From positions 1 through 64,000 of the forward strand of contig CAJUIX010000016.1 in the NCBI GenBank assembly GCA_910586665.1: DNA of 64,000 bases. Direction: 5' to 3'. Origin of the DNA: an uncultured Duncaniella sp. Lineage in GTDB: Bacteria > Bacteroidota > Bacteroidia > Bacteroidales > Muribaculaceae. Below the pieces are notes generated by a model. The model was not told the DNA's origin and did not search any database. It was given only the letters and a program-made list of their open reading frames with translations. The position numbers and the translations under genes were made by a program. Shown piece after piece: positions 9,049 through 17,528 of the stretch; position 1 is the stretch's first letter, and each line of letters begins with the position of its first letter.

Positions 9049-10833
9049 ATGAGCAATCAGATTATAGAGCGCATCGTAGCGCTACGCAAGCAGATGGAGG
9101 AGGCCGGTATCAAGGCTGTCATCCTTCCCCGCACCGACGCCCATCTGAGCGAGTACATCTCCTCCCACTGGCACATCGTCCGCTGGCTCAGCGGCTTCAC
9201 CGGTTCGGCCGGCACTATGGTGGTGACCGACAAGGAGGCTCTTCTCTGGGTCGACAGCCGTTATTTCCTTCAGGGCGCGCAGCAGATCGAGGGCACAGGC
9301 ATCATTCTAATGAAGGACGGACTGCCTGACACTCCCTCCATTGCCGAATATCTCTGCGAACACCTCTCCAAGGGGGATAAGGTCGGTATCAACGGCCTCC
9401 TCATGTCAATCGACGAGACTGCCTCGCTCCGCAGCCGCCTCAATGCCTGCTGTATAGGTCTCGATGTTGACTTTGACCCGATTGACCGTATCTGGGCCGA
9501 CCGTCCCGCACTCCCTTCCGACAAAATCTTCATCCACGATGAAAAATATGCCGGAGAGTCGGCCAGGTCTAAGATTGCGCGTATGCTCGCCGATGCCGGA
9601 GCGCAGGGTGCCAATGCTTATTTCACATCGGCTCTCGATGAGATTGCCTGGGTGCTCAATATCCGCTCAAACGACGTGCCCTGCAATCCCGTGGCTACAT
9701 CATTTCTCTATCTTGCATCCCAGGGCTCGACACTCTTCGTCGACTCGGCCAAGATGACTCCTGAGGTCGAGGCCTATCTAAATGACGCAGGCGTCGCAGT
9801 GGCTCCCTACGACTCGGTCCTCACCGCTCTCGCTGCTCTTCCCGTCGATGTGAAAGTGCTCCTGAGCGGTAGCCGTGCTTCTGGCGCTATAGCCCATGTC
9901 CTCGAAGGACGCTACGTCAAGGGCGACTCCCCAGTGGCTCTTCCGAAAGCTGTCAAAAATGAGGTTCAGATAGCCGGTATCCGCAATGCCCACCTTCGCG
10001 ACGGAGTGGCAATGGTTCGTTCACTAATGGAGATTGAAAAGACCGTGGCCGACGGCAAGCCGCTCACCGAGATGGACGTGGCCGACATACTGCTCAAGCA
10101 CCGCAGCCGCGGCGACCTCTACTTCGACCTCAGTTTCGAGAGCATCTGCGGCTTCGGAGCCAACGGCGCCATCGTCCACTATACCGCCACCCCCGAAAGC
10201 AACACTGCTATCACTCCCGGCAGCCTCCTGCTCATCGACTCCGGCGCCAACTACTTTGACGGCACGACCGACATCACCCGCACCGTCGCAGTTGGTACCC
10301 CCTCGGCCGACATGTGCCATGACTTTACACTCGTCATGAAGGGGCACATCGCCATAGCCACCTCCATATTCCCCGAAGGAACACGCGGCGCGCAGCTTGA
10401 TGCTCTTGCTCGTATGCCGCTTTGGAAGGAGGGAAAGAGCTACCTCCACGGCACAGGCCACGGCGTAGGCCACTTCCTCAACGTGCACGAAGGTCCCCAG
10501 AGCATACGCCTCAACGACACTCTCGCTCCCCTCACTCCGGGCATGCTCACCTCCAATGAGCCTGGTGTATACCTAGCCGACCGCTACGGTATCCGCTGCG
10601 AGAACCTTGTCCTTACCATACCCTACGAAGAGACAGAGTTCGGTCGTTTCTATGCTTTCGAGACAATCACACTCTGTCCTTTCGATCGCAAGCTATTCGA
10701 CCTTTCAATCATGTCGGACAGCGAGATAGAGTGGGTAGACAACTACCATCGTACCGTCTACGACCGTCTCTCTCCCCTCATGGACGAGGCCGAGCGCAGC
10801 TGGCTAGCTGCCGCTACAGCTCCGTTAGTTTGA
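9049..10833 (+). CDS. Xaa-Pro aminopeptidase (M24B, aminopeptidase P-like)
   Basis: Removes the N-terminal residue from peptides with proline in second position; probably cytosolic, since no signal peptide is seen. The 594-aa protein has two creatinase N-terminal domains (about residues 1-300) and a pita-bread catalytic domain. Metal-ligand regions are visible: LLIDSGANYFDGTTDITRT, HGTGHGVGHFLNVHEGP, and SNEPGVYLADRYGIRCEN near residues 490-520. A C-terminal extension completes the long form common in Bacteroidetes and eukaryotes. The start follows an A-rich leader without a clear Shine-Dalgarno, as is usual in this phylum. Confidence 0.93.
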   Translation: MSNQIIERIVALRKQMEEAGIKAVILPRTDAHLSEYISSHWHIVRWLSGFTGSAGTMVVTDKEALLWVDSRYFLQGAQQIEGTGIILMKDGLPDTPSIAEYLCEHLSKGDKVGINGLLMSIDETASLRSRLNACCIGLDVDFDPIDRIWADRPALPSDKIFIHDEKYAGESARSKIARMLADAGAQGANAYFTSALDEIAWVLNIRSNDVPCNPVATSFLYLASQGSTLFVDSAKMTPEVEAYLNDAGVAVAPYDSVLTALAALPVDVKVLLSGSRASGAIAHVLEGRYVKGDSPVALPKAVKNEVQIAGIRNAHLRDGVAMVRSLMEIEKTVADGKPLTEMDVADILLKHRSRGDLYFDLSFESICGFGANGAIVHYTATPESNTAITPGSLLLIDSGANYFDGTTDITRTVAVGTPSADMCHDFTLVMKGHIAIATSIFPEGTRGAQLDALARMPLWKEGKSYLHGTGHGVGHFLNVHEGPQSIRLNDTLAPLTPGMLTSNEPGVYLADRYGIRCENLVLTIPYEETEFGRFYAFETITLCPFDRKLFDLSIMSDSEIEWVDNYHRTVYDRLSPLMDEAERSWLAAATAPLV

Positions 10834-10838
10834 AATTA

Positions 10839-10978
10839 TAGTATAGAGTTTAAAGTATAGAGTATAGAGTTTGGTTTAAAGTATATTGTAAAGAAAATAT
10901 TTTTGGATATACAGCTCCGCATAATTGAAATTCCGGCCTTAACTATTATCTATACTCTATACTTTAAACTCTATACTA
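10839..10978. repeat. 30-bp perfect inverted repeat with AT-rich centre
   Basis: The arms 10839-10868 and 10949-10978 are exact reverse complements over 30 bp, separated by 80 bp. Each arm is built from smaller units of the TATAGAGT / TTTAAAGTATAGAG type. Part of the unit (ACTCTATACTAAAAAA) is repeated again right after the right arm, just before the carbonic anhydrase ATG. It could fold into a very stable hairpin in the mRNA. It may be a dispersed palindromic element; no other copy was noticed in the window. Confidence 0.85.
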
Positions 10979-10997
10979 AAAAACTCTATACTAAAAA

Positions 10998-11534
10998 ATG
11001 GCACTTATAATACCCGTCAGAGGCTTTACGCCGCAGATTGGCCCCGACACCTTCCTTGCTGAAAATGCCACAGTCGTAGGCGATGTGGTCATGGGAAGCG
11101 AGTGTAGTGTGTGGTTCAACGCCGTCCTCCGTGGCGACGTCAACTCTATCCGCATCGGAGACCGCGTCAATATCCAGGACGGTTCCGTCCTCCATACCCT
11201 TTATAAGAAATCCACAATAGAGATTGGCAATGATGTGTCCATCGGGCACAACGTGACCATACACGGCGCCAAAATCCACGATTTCGCCCTCATCGGCATG
11301 GGCGCTGTGGTCATGGACGATGCCGAGGTCGGGGAGGGCGCCCTCGTAGCAGCCGGAGCTGTCGTGCTCTCGCGCACCAAGATAGGACCCAACGAGCTTT
11401 GGGGAGGCGCTCCTGCCAAGTTTATCAAGATGGTAGACCCCGAGACATCGCGCGAGCTTAATACTAAGATTGCGAGAAACTACCTCCGCTACTCGCGCTG
11501 GTATACCGACCCATCCGCTCCCGATGATTTCTGA
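10998..11534 (+). CDS. Gamma-class carbonic anhydrase family protein
   Basis: A 178-aa left-handed beta-helix protein of the YrdA/PaaY/CamH type. The three histidines that bind zinc in the family are present at H66, H84 and H89 (GSVLHT, SIGHNVTIHG). RGDVNSIRIGDRVNIQDGSVLH is kept, and the C-terminal helix follows GGAPAKFIK. Family members hydrate CO2 or have related or unknown activity, so catalysis is not proven. The gene begins directly after the 30-bp inverted repeat, which leaves little room for an independent ribosome site and could affect its expression. Confidence 0.88.
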   Translation: MALIIPVRGFTPQIGPDTFLAENATVVGDVVMGSECSVWFNAVLRGDVNSIRIGDRVNIQDGSVLHTLYKKSTIEIGNDVSIGHNVTIHGAKIHDFALIGMGAVVMDDAEVGEGALVAAGAVVLSRTKIGPNELWGGAPAKFIKMVDPETSRELNTKIARNYLRYSRWYTDPSAPDDF

Positions 11535-11593
11535 TAAAAATCATACCCGCAGGCTCAAAAGTCGCCGCCAAATTCTAAAAATCACGGCGGCTA

Positions 11594-11624
11594 TTGCCTG
11601 AAACAAAAAAAATGCCTACCTTTG
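11594..11624 (+). promoter_or_regulatory. Promoter of tRNA-Leu
   Basis: TTG (11594-11596), 20-bp spacer, TACCTTTG (11617-11624). Transcription should start near 11630, about 45 bp before the tRNA. Confidence 0.65.
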
Positions 11625-11673
11625 TCCCCGTCAAAGTCGCATACAACCTGTGCGGTCGGCGACAAAGGTGCAA

Positions 11674-11755
11674 GCCCGAATGGCGGAATCGGTAGACGCG
11701 ACGGTCTCAAACACCGTTGGAGCAATCCATCCCGGTTCGATCCCGGGTTCGGGTA
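11674..11755 (+). tRNA. tRNA-Leu (CAA)
   Basis: A full class II cloverleaf can be drawn. The acceptor GCCCGAA pairs with TTCGGGT (first pair G-U), the anticodon stem ACGGT/ACCGT encloses CTCAAAC (anticodon CAA), the variable arm is TGGA-GCAA-TCCA, and the T stem CCCGG/CCGGG holds TTCGATC. The discriminator is A at 11755. CCA is not encoded. It reads UUG codons. Confidence 0.96.
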
Positions 11756-11757
11756 CG

Positions 11758-11800
11758 AATAATGACTGTTAATCACTTGATTTACAGTCATTATTTCTTT
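11758..11800 (+). terminator. Terminator of tRNA-Leu
   Basis: A 12-bp perfect stem (11758-11769 with 11784-11795) is followed by TCTTTT, two bases after the tRNA. Confidence 0.8.
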
Positions 11801-11882
11801 TATAATATGTGCTGAAAGTGTACTGTTTGTGAAATTCCGAAGATTTGAGGCGGTGAATAGTAGGGCTATGAGAAAAAATGTT

Positions 11883-11890
11883 TAACTTTG
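11883..11890 (+). promoter_or_regulatory. Probable -7 box of the folded leader / Crp-like gene
   Basis: TAACTTTG matches the Bacteroidetes -7 box. No TTTG is seen at 19-21 bp upstream. Transcription would start near 11895, giving a leader of about 250 nt before the Crp-like gene. Confidence 0.45.
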
Positions 11891-11938
11891 TATCTGCAAG
11901 CCTTTGGGCTGCATGACATTTTGGGAAAAGGAAGCGTT

Positions 11939-12079
11939 ATGCGTCTTGCAAACTGAAAACCTGAGAAACTTTTAGTATTGATGCAAGAGATAGCATAGTG
12001 GTTCTCACGCATATAGCGTGGGCTGCTATCGTTACATCTGCATCATTGGTTTTCTCAGGACCATCAGTTTGGACGTGCA
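11939..12079 (+). ncRNA. Long nested-hairpin RNA, leader or small RNA
   Basis: Five nested helices are visible by eye. ATGCGTC (11939-11945) pairs with GAC..GCAT (to 12080, 2-nt bulge). AAACTGA (11950-11956) pairs with 12064-12070. CCTGAGAAA (11960-11968) pairs with 12051-12059. GATGCA (11980-11985) pairs with 12039-12044. GATAGCA (11989-11995) pairs with 12024-12030. An apical CACGC/GCGTG stem (12006-12020) caps the fold. Perfect pairing in several separated blocks is unlikely by chance. It lies between a -7 box and the Crp-like gene, so it may be that gene's leader or a separate RNA. I could not assign a known family. Confidence 0.7.
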
Positions 12080-12147
12080 TAGTTGGCTCGCGCTTTTCAT
12101 ATCATATAATTGCCGTTTGGAGCTGACTGCGGCTGCTTTGGAAGAAA

Positions 12148-12726
12148 TTGGCTGAATCATTCAATTCATATAAGTCGCAGGTCAATCTCACACACCTCAT
12201 AGAGCTGTGCGAGAGGGAAGGTAAAACCGTTGTTTACGAAAAGGATGAATACCTGCATCATCAAGGAGATATTGAAAGGCACATATCCCTTGTGCAATCG
12301 GGATATTGTCGATACACCTGCTTGAAATCTGATGGAGGTGAGGCTGTAGTCGGTCTTGCAATGGCCGGGGAATTTGTTACTGACTTCAATAACGGTGTAA
12401 GGAGGATTCCGGCCTTGGCATCACAAGTGGCTTCCGTGCGGACTGAGGTGCTTCAACTTCCATTTGAATATGCGTTGGAAAGATTGTGCCAATCAGAACC
12501 TAATTTCCTTTACACCGCCTCGGATGCCCTTTTCAGAATGTGTTATACCCGGTTGCTTGAATTATATATCCTTTCACCGGCAGAACGATACCGTAAATTC
12601 GCAGATTCGTACCCAGATATCGTTTCCAAAATCAAGCTAAAGGAACTGGCTTCATACCTCCAAATTTCTCCTCAGCACCTTCTAAGAATAAAAAAATTGC
12701 AGGAAATAAGGGTGAAAAATGGCTGA
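12148..12726 (+). CDS. Crp/Fnr-family transcriptional regulator
   Basis: A 192-aa regulator. Residues about 25-120 fit a cyclic-nucleotide-binding jelly roll (KDEYLHHQGDIERHISLVQSGYCRYT, then a VGLAMAGEFVTDF turn). The C-terminus has a short HTH (KLKELASYLQISPQHLLRIKK) at about 160-185, the truncated form usual in Bacteroidetes Crp-like proteins. There is no cAMP-type arginine phosphate cassette that I can point to, so the ligand is unknown. The only in-frame start after the stop at 12124 that gives a full protein is TTG at 12148. It is preceded by the folded leader and followed by an unrecognised exported protein and an SDR on the same strand. Confidence 0.82.
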   Translation: MAESFNSYKSQVNLTHLIELCEREGKTVVYEKDEYLHHQGDIERHISLVQSGYCRYTCLKSDGGEAVVGLAMAGEFVTDFNNGVRRIPALASQVASVRTEVLQLPFEYALERLCQSEPNFLYTASDALFRMCYTRLLELYILSPAERYRKFADSYPDIVSKIKLKELASYLQISPQHLLRIKKLQEIRVKNG

Positions 12727-12792
12727 ATTGAACAAATGTTCAATTCCAAGTAGGGGATTATGGCGAAATTTGCAAATCAAATAGTATTGAAT

Positions 12793-13890
12793 ATGCTAAA
12801 TCGAATCACCACATTAATATTCTTTGCCACCATAGCTATAATTACTATGGCGCAGACTGGTACACACGACAGTATTAGTAAACAAGATTCCAACGCTGTT
12901 ATCGGCCGTCCTTATAAATTATTTGACGCAACAGCATTCTGTTCTTACTCAAGTTTTCACCCCTCACAGTATCTTACTGATAACAACTGGGACATTCTTT
13001 GCGCATTTGTTGAGCCGGGAACAATCTCCAAATTATATTCACTCGGCGTACCCTATAGCAAAAGCCAGCTTCGATTGCTTGAAGTCGGGGATTTGTTATC
13101 TTCGGATAATGGAGTATATACGACCTCCATGAACATCTTTGGAAAGGGTGAAACCACTACTATGCGTCAACAGTCTAAAGAGTTTGCGGATAGCATATTC
13201 CCTGCAATCGAATCTGAGATAAATCAACTCATCTCCGATTTTGAAGAGGCCGGATATACCAAACAAATGTATAGCCTTATATTTTCTTACCTTCTTGATT
13301 CTTATATTTGGGATGATGAGCGATTATCCTCTCCTATGAGTTGCGAGGATCATGGTACATGGTCGGGGGCATACTGGGCTATGTTTGAAAGCCGCCCCCA
13401 TTGCAAAATTGGCACAAACGGCTATGGTCAGGTAAAACAGAATTGGACTGATAATCTTGGTTATTGGCTGAGTTCAAACAAACTTGTATCTTTTGCACAA
13501 GAAGTATATAAGACTAAAGGCGGTAAGATTGAGAATCACGAAGTGATAGACGCTGTGGCCGGATGGGGATTGACAGATGAGAATGGCAATATTCTGATTC
13601 CGGTCTTACATGCTAACAATAATGACAAAATTGACCTCCTGAGCAAAAGTATCACCAACAAATTAAGCGATGCTGTCAAGAAATACTGTTCTGTTTGGCA
13701 TAAGGCTCATAATATTTCGTCAGAACAAGTTGGGCAAATCATATTTTACCATGAGGTGATGTGGGACTTGCTTGATATACTTGAATCAAAAGGTTTGGTC
13801 TCAATGCCTGCAATACTAAAAGGTGAGGAAGTCGGCAAAGATCATTTCGGTGATATATGTTTCATAGTCATAGATGATTCCGAGAAGTAA
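12793..13890 (+). CDS. Exported protein of unknown function
   Basis: I do not recognise this family. The frame opens at 12760. The inner ATG at 12793 (MLNRITTLIFFATIAIITMAQ) gives a cleaner signal peptide ending at A-Q, so I prefer it (365 aa). The mature part is mixed alpha/beta. It has a region of aromatic residues and cysteines near MSCEDHGTWSGAYWAMFE and HCKIGTNGYGQVKQNW. The C-terminal half is helical, with KYCSVWHKAHNISSEQVGQIIFYHEVMWDLLDILESKG. It is AT-richer than the core genes. It lies 67 bp after the Crp-like gene and 28 bp before the SDR gene, so a shared unit is possible. Confidence 0.6.
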   Translation: MLNRITTLIFFATIAIITMAQTGTHDSISKQDSNAVIGRPYKLFDATAFCSYSSFHPSQYLTDNNWDILCAFVEPGTISKLYSLGVPYSKSQLRLLEVGDLLSSDNGVYTTSMNIFGKGETTTMRQQSKEFADSIFPAIESEINQLISDFEEAGYTKQMYSLIFSYLLDSYIWDDERLSSPMSCEDHGTWSGAYWAMFESRPHCKIGTNGYGQVKQNWTDNLGYWLSSNKLVSFAQEVYKTKGGKIENHEVIDAVAGWGLTDENGNILIPVLHANNNDKIDLLSKSITNKLSDAVKKYCSVWHKAHNISSEQVGQIIFYHEVMWDLLDILESKGLVSMPAILKGEEVGKDHFGDICFIVIDDSEK

Positions 13891-13918
13891 TCTCTTTCAT
13901 CTATAATGAAATAATAAG

Positions 13919-14605
13919 ATGAACATCCTGATTATTGGGGCTACGTCCGGCATTGGGCACAATCTATGGAAGCATTATGTTTCTATGGGGCATAATGTCA
14001 TAGTTACAGGCAGAAGAAAAGAACTGCTGGACAATATGACAATAAGTTTCCCAGAACATACACGCGCCATAACATGTGATATTACCAATACTGAGTTATT
14101 GGATAATGTTTTGGAGAATATCATACACAAATATGGTCGGATAGATTTGGCTATTGTTTGTGCGGGAATCGGAGAGTTGAATCCGAAGCTTGATGTCGAA
14201 ACTGAGCTATCCACGCTTTCAGTTAATGTGATTGGCTGGGCTAAAGTAGTAGCTTCAATATATAAGCTCTTTGAACAGCAGAAATTCGGGCATCTTGTAA
14301 CTATTACCTCAGTTGGAGGATTGCAGCCAACACCAATATCTCCTTCTTACAGTGCGTCCAAGGCTTTCCAGATAAATTACACCAAATCTTTGCAGTGCAA
14401 GGCTAAAGGAACAAAAATAATTGTCACGGAGATTCGTCCCGGATTGGTCGATACACGAATGGCAAAGGGTGATGGCTTGTTTTGGGTGATGCCTCTTGAT
14501 AAAGTCTGCCGTCGAATAACCAAAGCTATTGAGAAGAAGCAAAAAAGGCTTATTGTCACTAAGAGGTGGCGGATAATAAACTTTTTGCTTAAACACTTTA
14601 TATGA
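13919..14605 (+). CDS. Short-chain dehydrogenase/reductase (SDR)
   Basis: A 228-aa classical SDR. The N-terminal cofactor motif is GATSGIG (residues 7-13), followed by TGRR after beta-2, which suggests NADP(H). CDITN, the VCAGIGEL segment (an NAG-like motif), and the catalytic set S (TSVGG), Y and K (YSASKAF) are all present. The C-terminus (RWRIINFLLKHFI) is hydrophobic and basic and may touch membranes, as in DltE/YqjQ-like SDRs. The substrate cannot be read from sequence. Confidence 0.85.
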   Translation: MNILIIGATSGIGHNLWKHYVSMGHNVIVTGRRKELLDNMTISFPEHTRAITCDITNTELLDNVLENIIHKYGRIDLAIVCAGIGELNPKLDVETELSTLSVNVIGWAKVVASIYKLFEQQKFGHLVTITSVGGLQPTPISPSYSASKAFQINYTKSLQCKAKGTKIIVTEIRPGLVDTRMAKGDGLFWVMPLDKVCRRITKAIEKKQKRLIVTKRWRIINFLLKHFI

Positions 14606-14658
14606 TTGTATAATAGAGCACATTGAGTTATGACAAAACTATATAATATCAAGTAACT

Positions 14659-15489
14659 ATGAATAAACTAATCATTCCTTTTCTTTTCATTGCCTGTCTT
14701 TTTGTCACGTCGTGTAATGACGATGAACCGAAAGACAAGACCAAAGACATCATTATGTCTGTATCCGAAGAACCGGGTGTAATGTACGACCTTTTCGATT
14801 CAGAAGGAAAGTATCCTATGGCTTGTATGCGTGTCATGGACGAGGATTTCCCCGGGGAGTGGCGAAATTTGTCAATGTCTGCCATTGAAGGTTTCAACTA
14901 CGAGATTGGACATATGTACACGTTGAAAGTACGTCGTACTATCCTTGCCAATCCTCCGGCCGATGCAAGCGCGTATACATATAAACTGCTCACAGTTCTT
15001 GAGGATAGAATATGGCCGGAACCAAAGCCGGATGATGACAAAATAGTGGTCACCCGCGAAGAAGACATCCCTTACGCCGATAAATGCCCCTATCACATCT
15101 ACAACATTTACAAAGACGCTTTTGTAGTAGACATCAAAGGGAAAATGCACTATGCTAATTACGGAGAGGGGTCCTCTGGATTTGATTTGAGCATTGCAGC
15201 CATTCGACTGGAACATGCCATTGAAAATACTTCGCCAGATTTTCTGGAGTTCAATAAGATTGACAAAATGGCTTATTATGCTTACGTCCTCTCCCCACTG
15301 ACCGACAAGATTGAAAAGGTATATTTGACAAGAGCGACTTTATATCTCAAAGACGTGATTTCGCAGGAATTATTCGATGAGATAGTATCAAAATACGAAA
15401 GTGGAAGGACGCTTGAATATGGGCTTATCATAGCAAATTTCAGAGGCTATGGCCTTCAAAAAGTGAAATTTACTATATCTAAAGAATAA
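14659..15489 (+). CDS. Lipoprotein with DUF4377-like domain
   Basis: A 276-aa protein with a type II signal peptide and lipobox (LFVTSC, Cys about residue 20), followed by acidic residues; in Bacteroidetes such lipoproteins often reach the outer membrane. Residues about 75-115 carry GHMYTLKVRRTILANPPADAS.YTYKLL, which I associate with DUF4377 (function unknown). The remainder contains a repeat-like second half (ADKCPYHIYNIYKDAFVV and FRGYGLQKVKFTISKE). It is the last gene of the AT-rich stretch before lepA. Confidence 0.65.
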   Translation: MNKLIIPFLFIACLFVTSCNDDEPKDKTKDIIMSVSEEPGVMYDLFDSEGKYPMACMRVMDEDFPGEWRNLSMSAIEGFNYEIGHMYTLKVRRTILANPPADASAYTYKLLTVLEDRIWPEPKPDDDKIVVTREEDIPYADKCPYHIYNIYKDAFVVDIKGKMHYANYGEGSSGFDLSIAAIRLEHAIENTSPDFLEFNKIDKMAYYAYVLSPLTDKIEKVYLTRATLYLKDVISQELFDEIVSKYESGRTLEYGLIIANFRGYGLQKVKFTISKE

Positions 15490-15645
15490 TATACCGTAAA
15501 TTATCGATAGGAAATAACTATTGTGTTAAGATAATAGACAATGTATTCATGTCACATGGCATTGTCACGGCGCAGACTGATTATGGCAAAGTGATTGCGC
15601 CAAAAAATGACGCTCTTATATTATAGAAAGGCGGAAAATTATTGC

Positions 15646-15653
15646 TAACTTTG
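15646..15653 (+). promoter_or_regulatory. -7 box of lepA, close to the start codon
   Basis: TAACTTTG ends 8 bp before the lepA ATG at 15662. The expected transcript leader is only a few bases. No clear -33 box. Confidence 0.5.
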
Positions 15654-15661
15654 CAGTCAGT

Positions 15662-17449
15662 ATGAAGAATATCCGCAATTTTTGTATAATAGCCCATATT
15701 GACCACGGCAAGAGTACACTTGCCGACAGACTTCTTGAGTATACCAACACAGTCGCTGGCAAAGATTTGCAAGCGCAGGTGCTCGACGACATGGACCTCG
15801 AGCGCGAGCGCGGTATCACTATCAAGAGTCACGCCATACAGATGAACTACCGCCTTGACGGTGAGGACTATGTGCTCAACCTGATTGACACTCCGGGACA
15901 CGTCGACTTTTCCTATGAGGTGTCGCGCTCGATTGCCGCATGCGAGGGTGCGCTGCTCATCGTCGATGCCTCGCAGGGCATACAGGCCCAGACCATCTCG
16001 AATCTCTACATGGCTATCGACAATAATCTCGAAATCATCCCTGTAATCAACAAGGTTGACCTCGATAGCGCGAAGCCCGAGGAAGTGGAGGACCAGATTG
16101 TGGACCTGCTCGGCTGCGACCCTGAGGAAATCATCCGGGCCAGTGGCAAGACAGGCATAGGAGTGCCGGAAATCCTCCAGGCCATTGTCGAGCGTGTGCC
16201 GGCTCCTAAGGGAGATCCGCAGGCACCCTTGCAGGCTCTGATTTTCGACTCGGTGTTCAACCCCTTCCGCGGTATTATAGCCTATTTCAAGATTGTCAAC
16301 GGTACAATCCGCAAAAACGACTTCGTCAAGTTCGTGGCTACGGGCAAGGAGTACAACGCCGATGAAATCGGTGTGCTGAAGCTCGACATGCAGCCCTGCC
16401 AGGAACTGTCGGCGGGTAATGTGGGGTATATCATATCGGGCATCAAGACATCTCGCGAGGTGAAGGTGGGCGATACTATCACCCACGTCAACACACCTTG
16501 CGAGAGTGCTATCGACGGCTTCGAGGAGGTAAAGCCTATGGTCTTCGCGGGCGTCTACCCAATAGAGACCGAGGATTTCGAGAACCTTCGCACCTCGCTC
16601 GAAAAGTTGCAGCTCAACGACGCCTCGCTCACCTTCCAGCCCGAGTCGTCAATGGCTCTCGGCTTCGGATTCCGTTGCGGCTTCCTAGGACTGCTCCACA
16701 TGGAGATTATCCAGGAGCGCCTCGGTCGCGAGTTCGACATGGATGTCATCACGACTGTTCCTAACGTATCCTATCGTGTCTACGACAAGCACGGAACCAT
16801 GACCGAGGTCCATAACCCCTCGGGGCTGCCGGAGCCTACGCTCATCGACCATATCGAGGAGCCCTACATCCGCGCATCCATCATAACTGCGGCTGACTAT
16901 ATCGGCCCGATTATGACCCTATGCCTTGCCAAGCGCGGCGAGCTCGTCAAGCAGGAGTACATTTCCGGCAATCGCATGGAGCTTATCTTCGACATGCCCC
17001 TTGGCGAGATTGTGATTGACTTCTACGACAAGCTCAAGAGTATTTCCAAGGGCTATGCATCATTCGACTATCACATACACGACTTCCGTGAGTCGAAACT
17101 CGTGAAGCTCGACATCCTGCTCAACGGCGAGAGTGTCGATGCTCTGTCGACACTTACCCATGTCGACAACGCTGTCACCTTCGGCCGCCGCATGTGTGAG
17201 AAACTCAAGGAGCTGATTCCGCGCCAGCAGTTCGATATCGCAATCCAGGCAGCGATAGGAGCTAAAATCATAGCTCGTGAGACAATCAAGGCCGTGCGCA
17301 AGGATGTGACCGCCAAATGTTACGGCGGCGACATCTCGCGTAAGCGCAAGCTGCTCGAGAAGCAGAAGAAAGGCAAGAAGCGCATGAAGCAGATTGGTTC
17401 TGTCGAAGTGCCGCAGAAAGCCTTCCTCGCAGTGCTCAAACTTGACTGA
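15662..17449 (+). CDS. lepA: Elongation factor 4 (LepA)
   Basis: A ribosome-associated GTPase that acts on stalled or mistranslocated ribosomes. The 595-aa protein has G1 AHIDHGKST (residues 11-19), G2 ERGITIKSHA, G3 DTPGHVDFSYEVSRS and G4 NKVDLD. The LepA-specific C-terminal domain is intact (KKQKGKKRMKQIGSVEVPQKAFLAVLKLD), so it is not EF-G or a tetracycline protection protein. Length is normal. Confidence 0.98.
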   Translation: MKNIRNFCIIAHIDHGKSTLADRLLEYTNTVAGKDLQAQVLDDMDLERERGITIKSHAIQMNYRLDGEDYVLNLIDTPGHVDFSYEVSRSIAACEGALLIVDASQGIQAQTISNLYMAIDNNLEIIPVINKVDLDSAKPEEVEDQIVDLLGCDPEEIIRASGKTGIGVPEILQAIVERVPAPKGDPQAPLQALIFDSVFNPFRGIIAYFKIVNGTIRKNDFVKFVATGKEYNADEIGVLKLDMQPCQELSAGNVGYIISGIKTSREVKVGDTITHVNTPCESAIDGFEEVKPMVFAGVYPIETEDFENLRTSLEKLQLNDASLTFQPESSMALGFGFRCGFLGLLHMEIIQERLGREFDMDVITTVPNVSYRVYDKHGTMTEVHNPSGLPEPTLIDHIEEPYIRASIITAADYIGPIMTLCLAKRGELVKQEYISGNRMELIFDMPLGEIVIDFYDKLKSISKGYASFDYHIHDFRESKLVKLDILLNGESVDALSTLTHVDNAVTFGRRMCEKLKELIPRQQFDIAIQAAIGAKIIARETIKAVRKDVTAKCYGGDISRKRKLLEKQKKGKKRMKQIGSVEVPQKAFLAVLKLD

Positions 17450-17528
17450 TTGAACTGTTCCCCCCGCCCGAACCCCATATCCTGCTATTATCACATTTAT
17501 CCCTCCTCACACGATAGTCCTTCAAATC

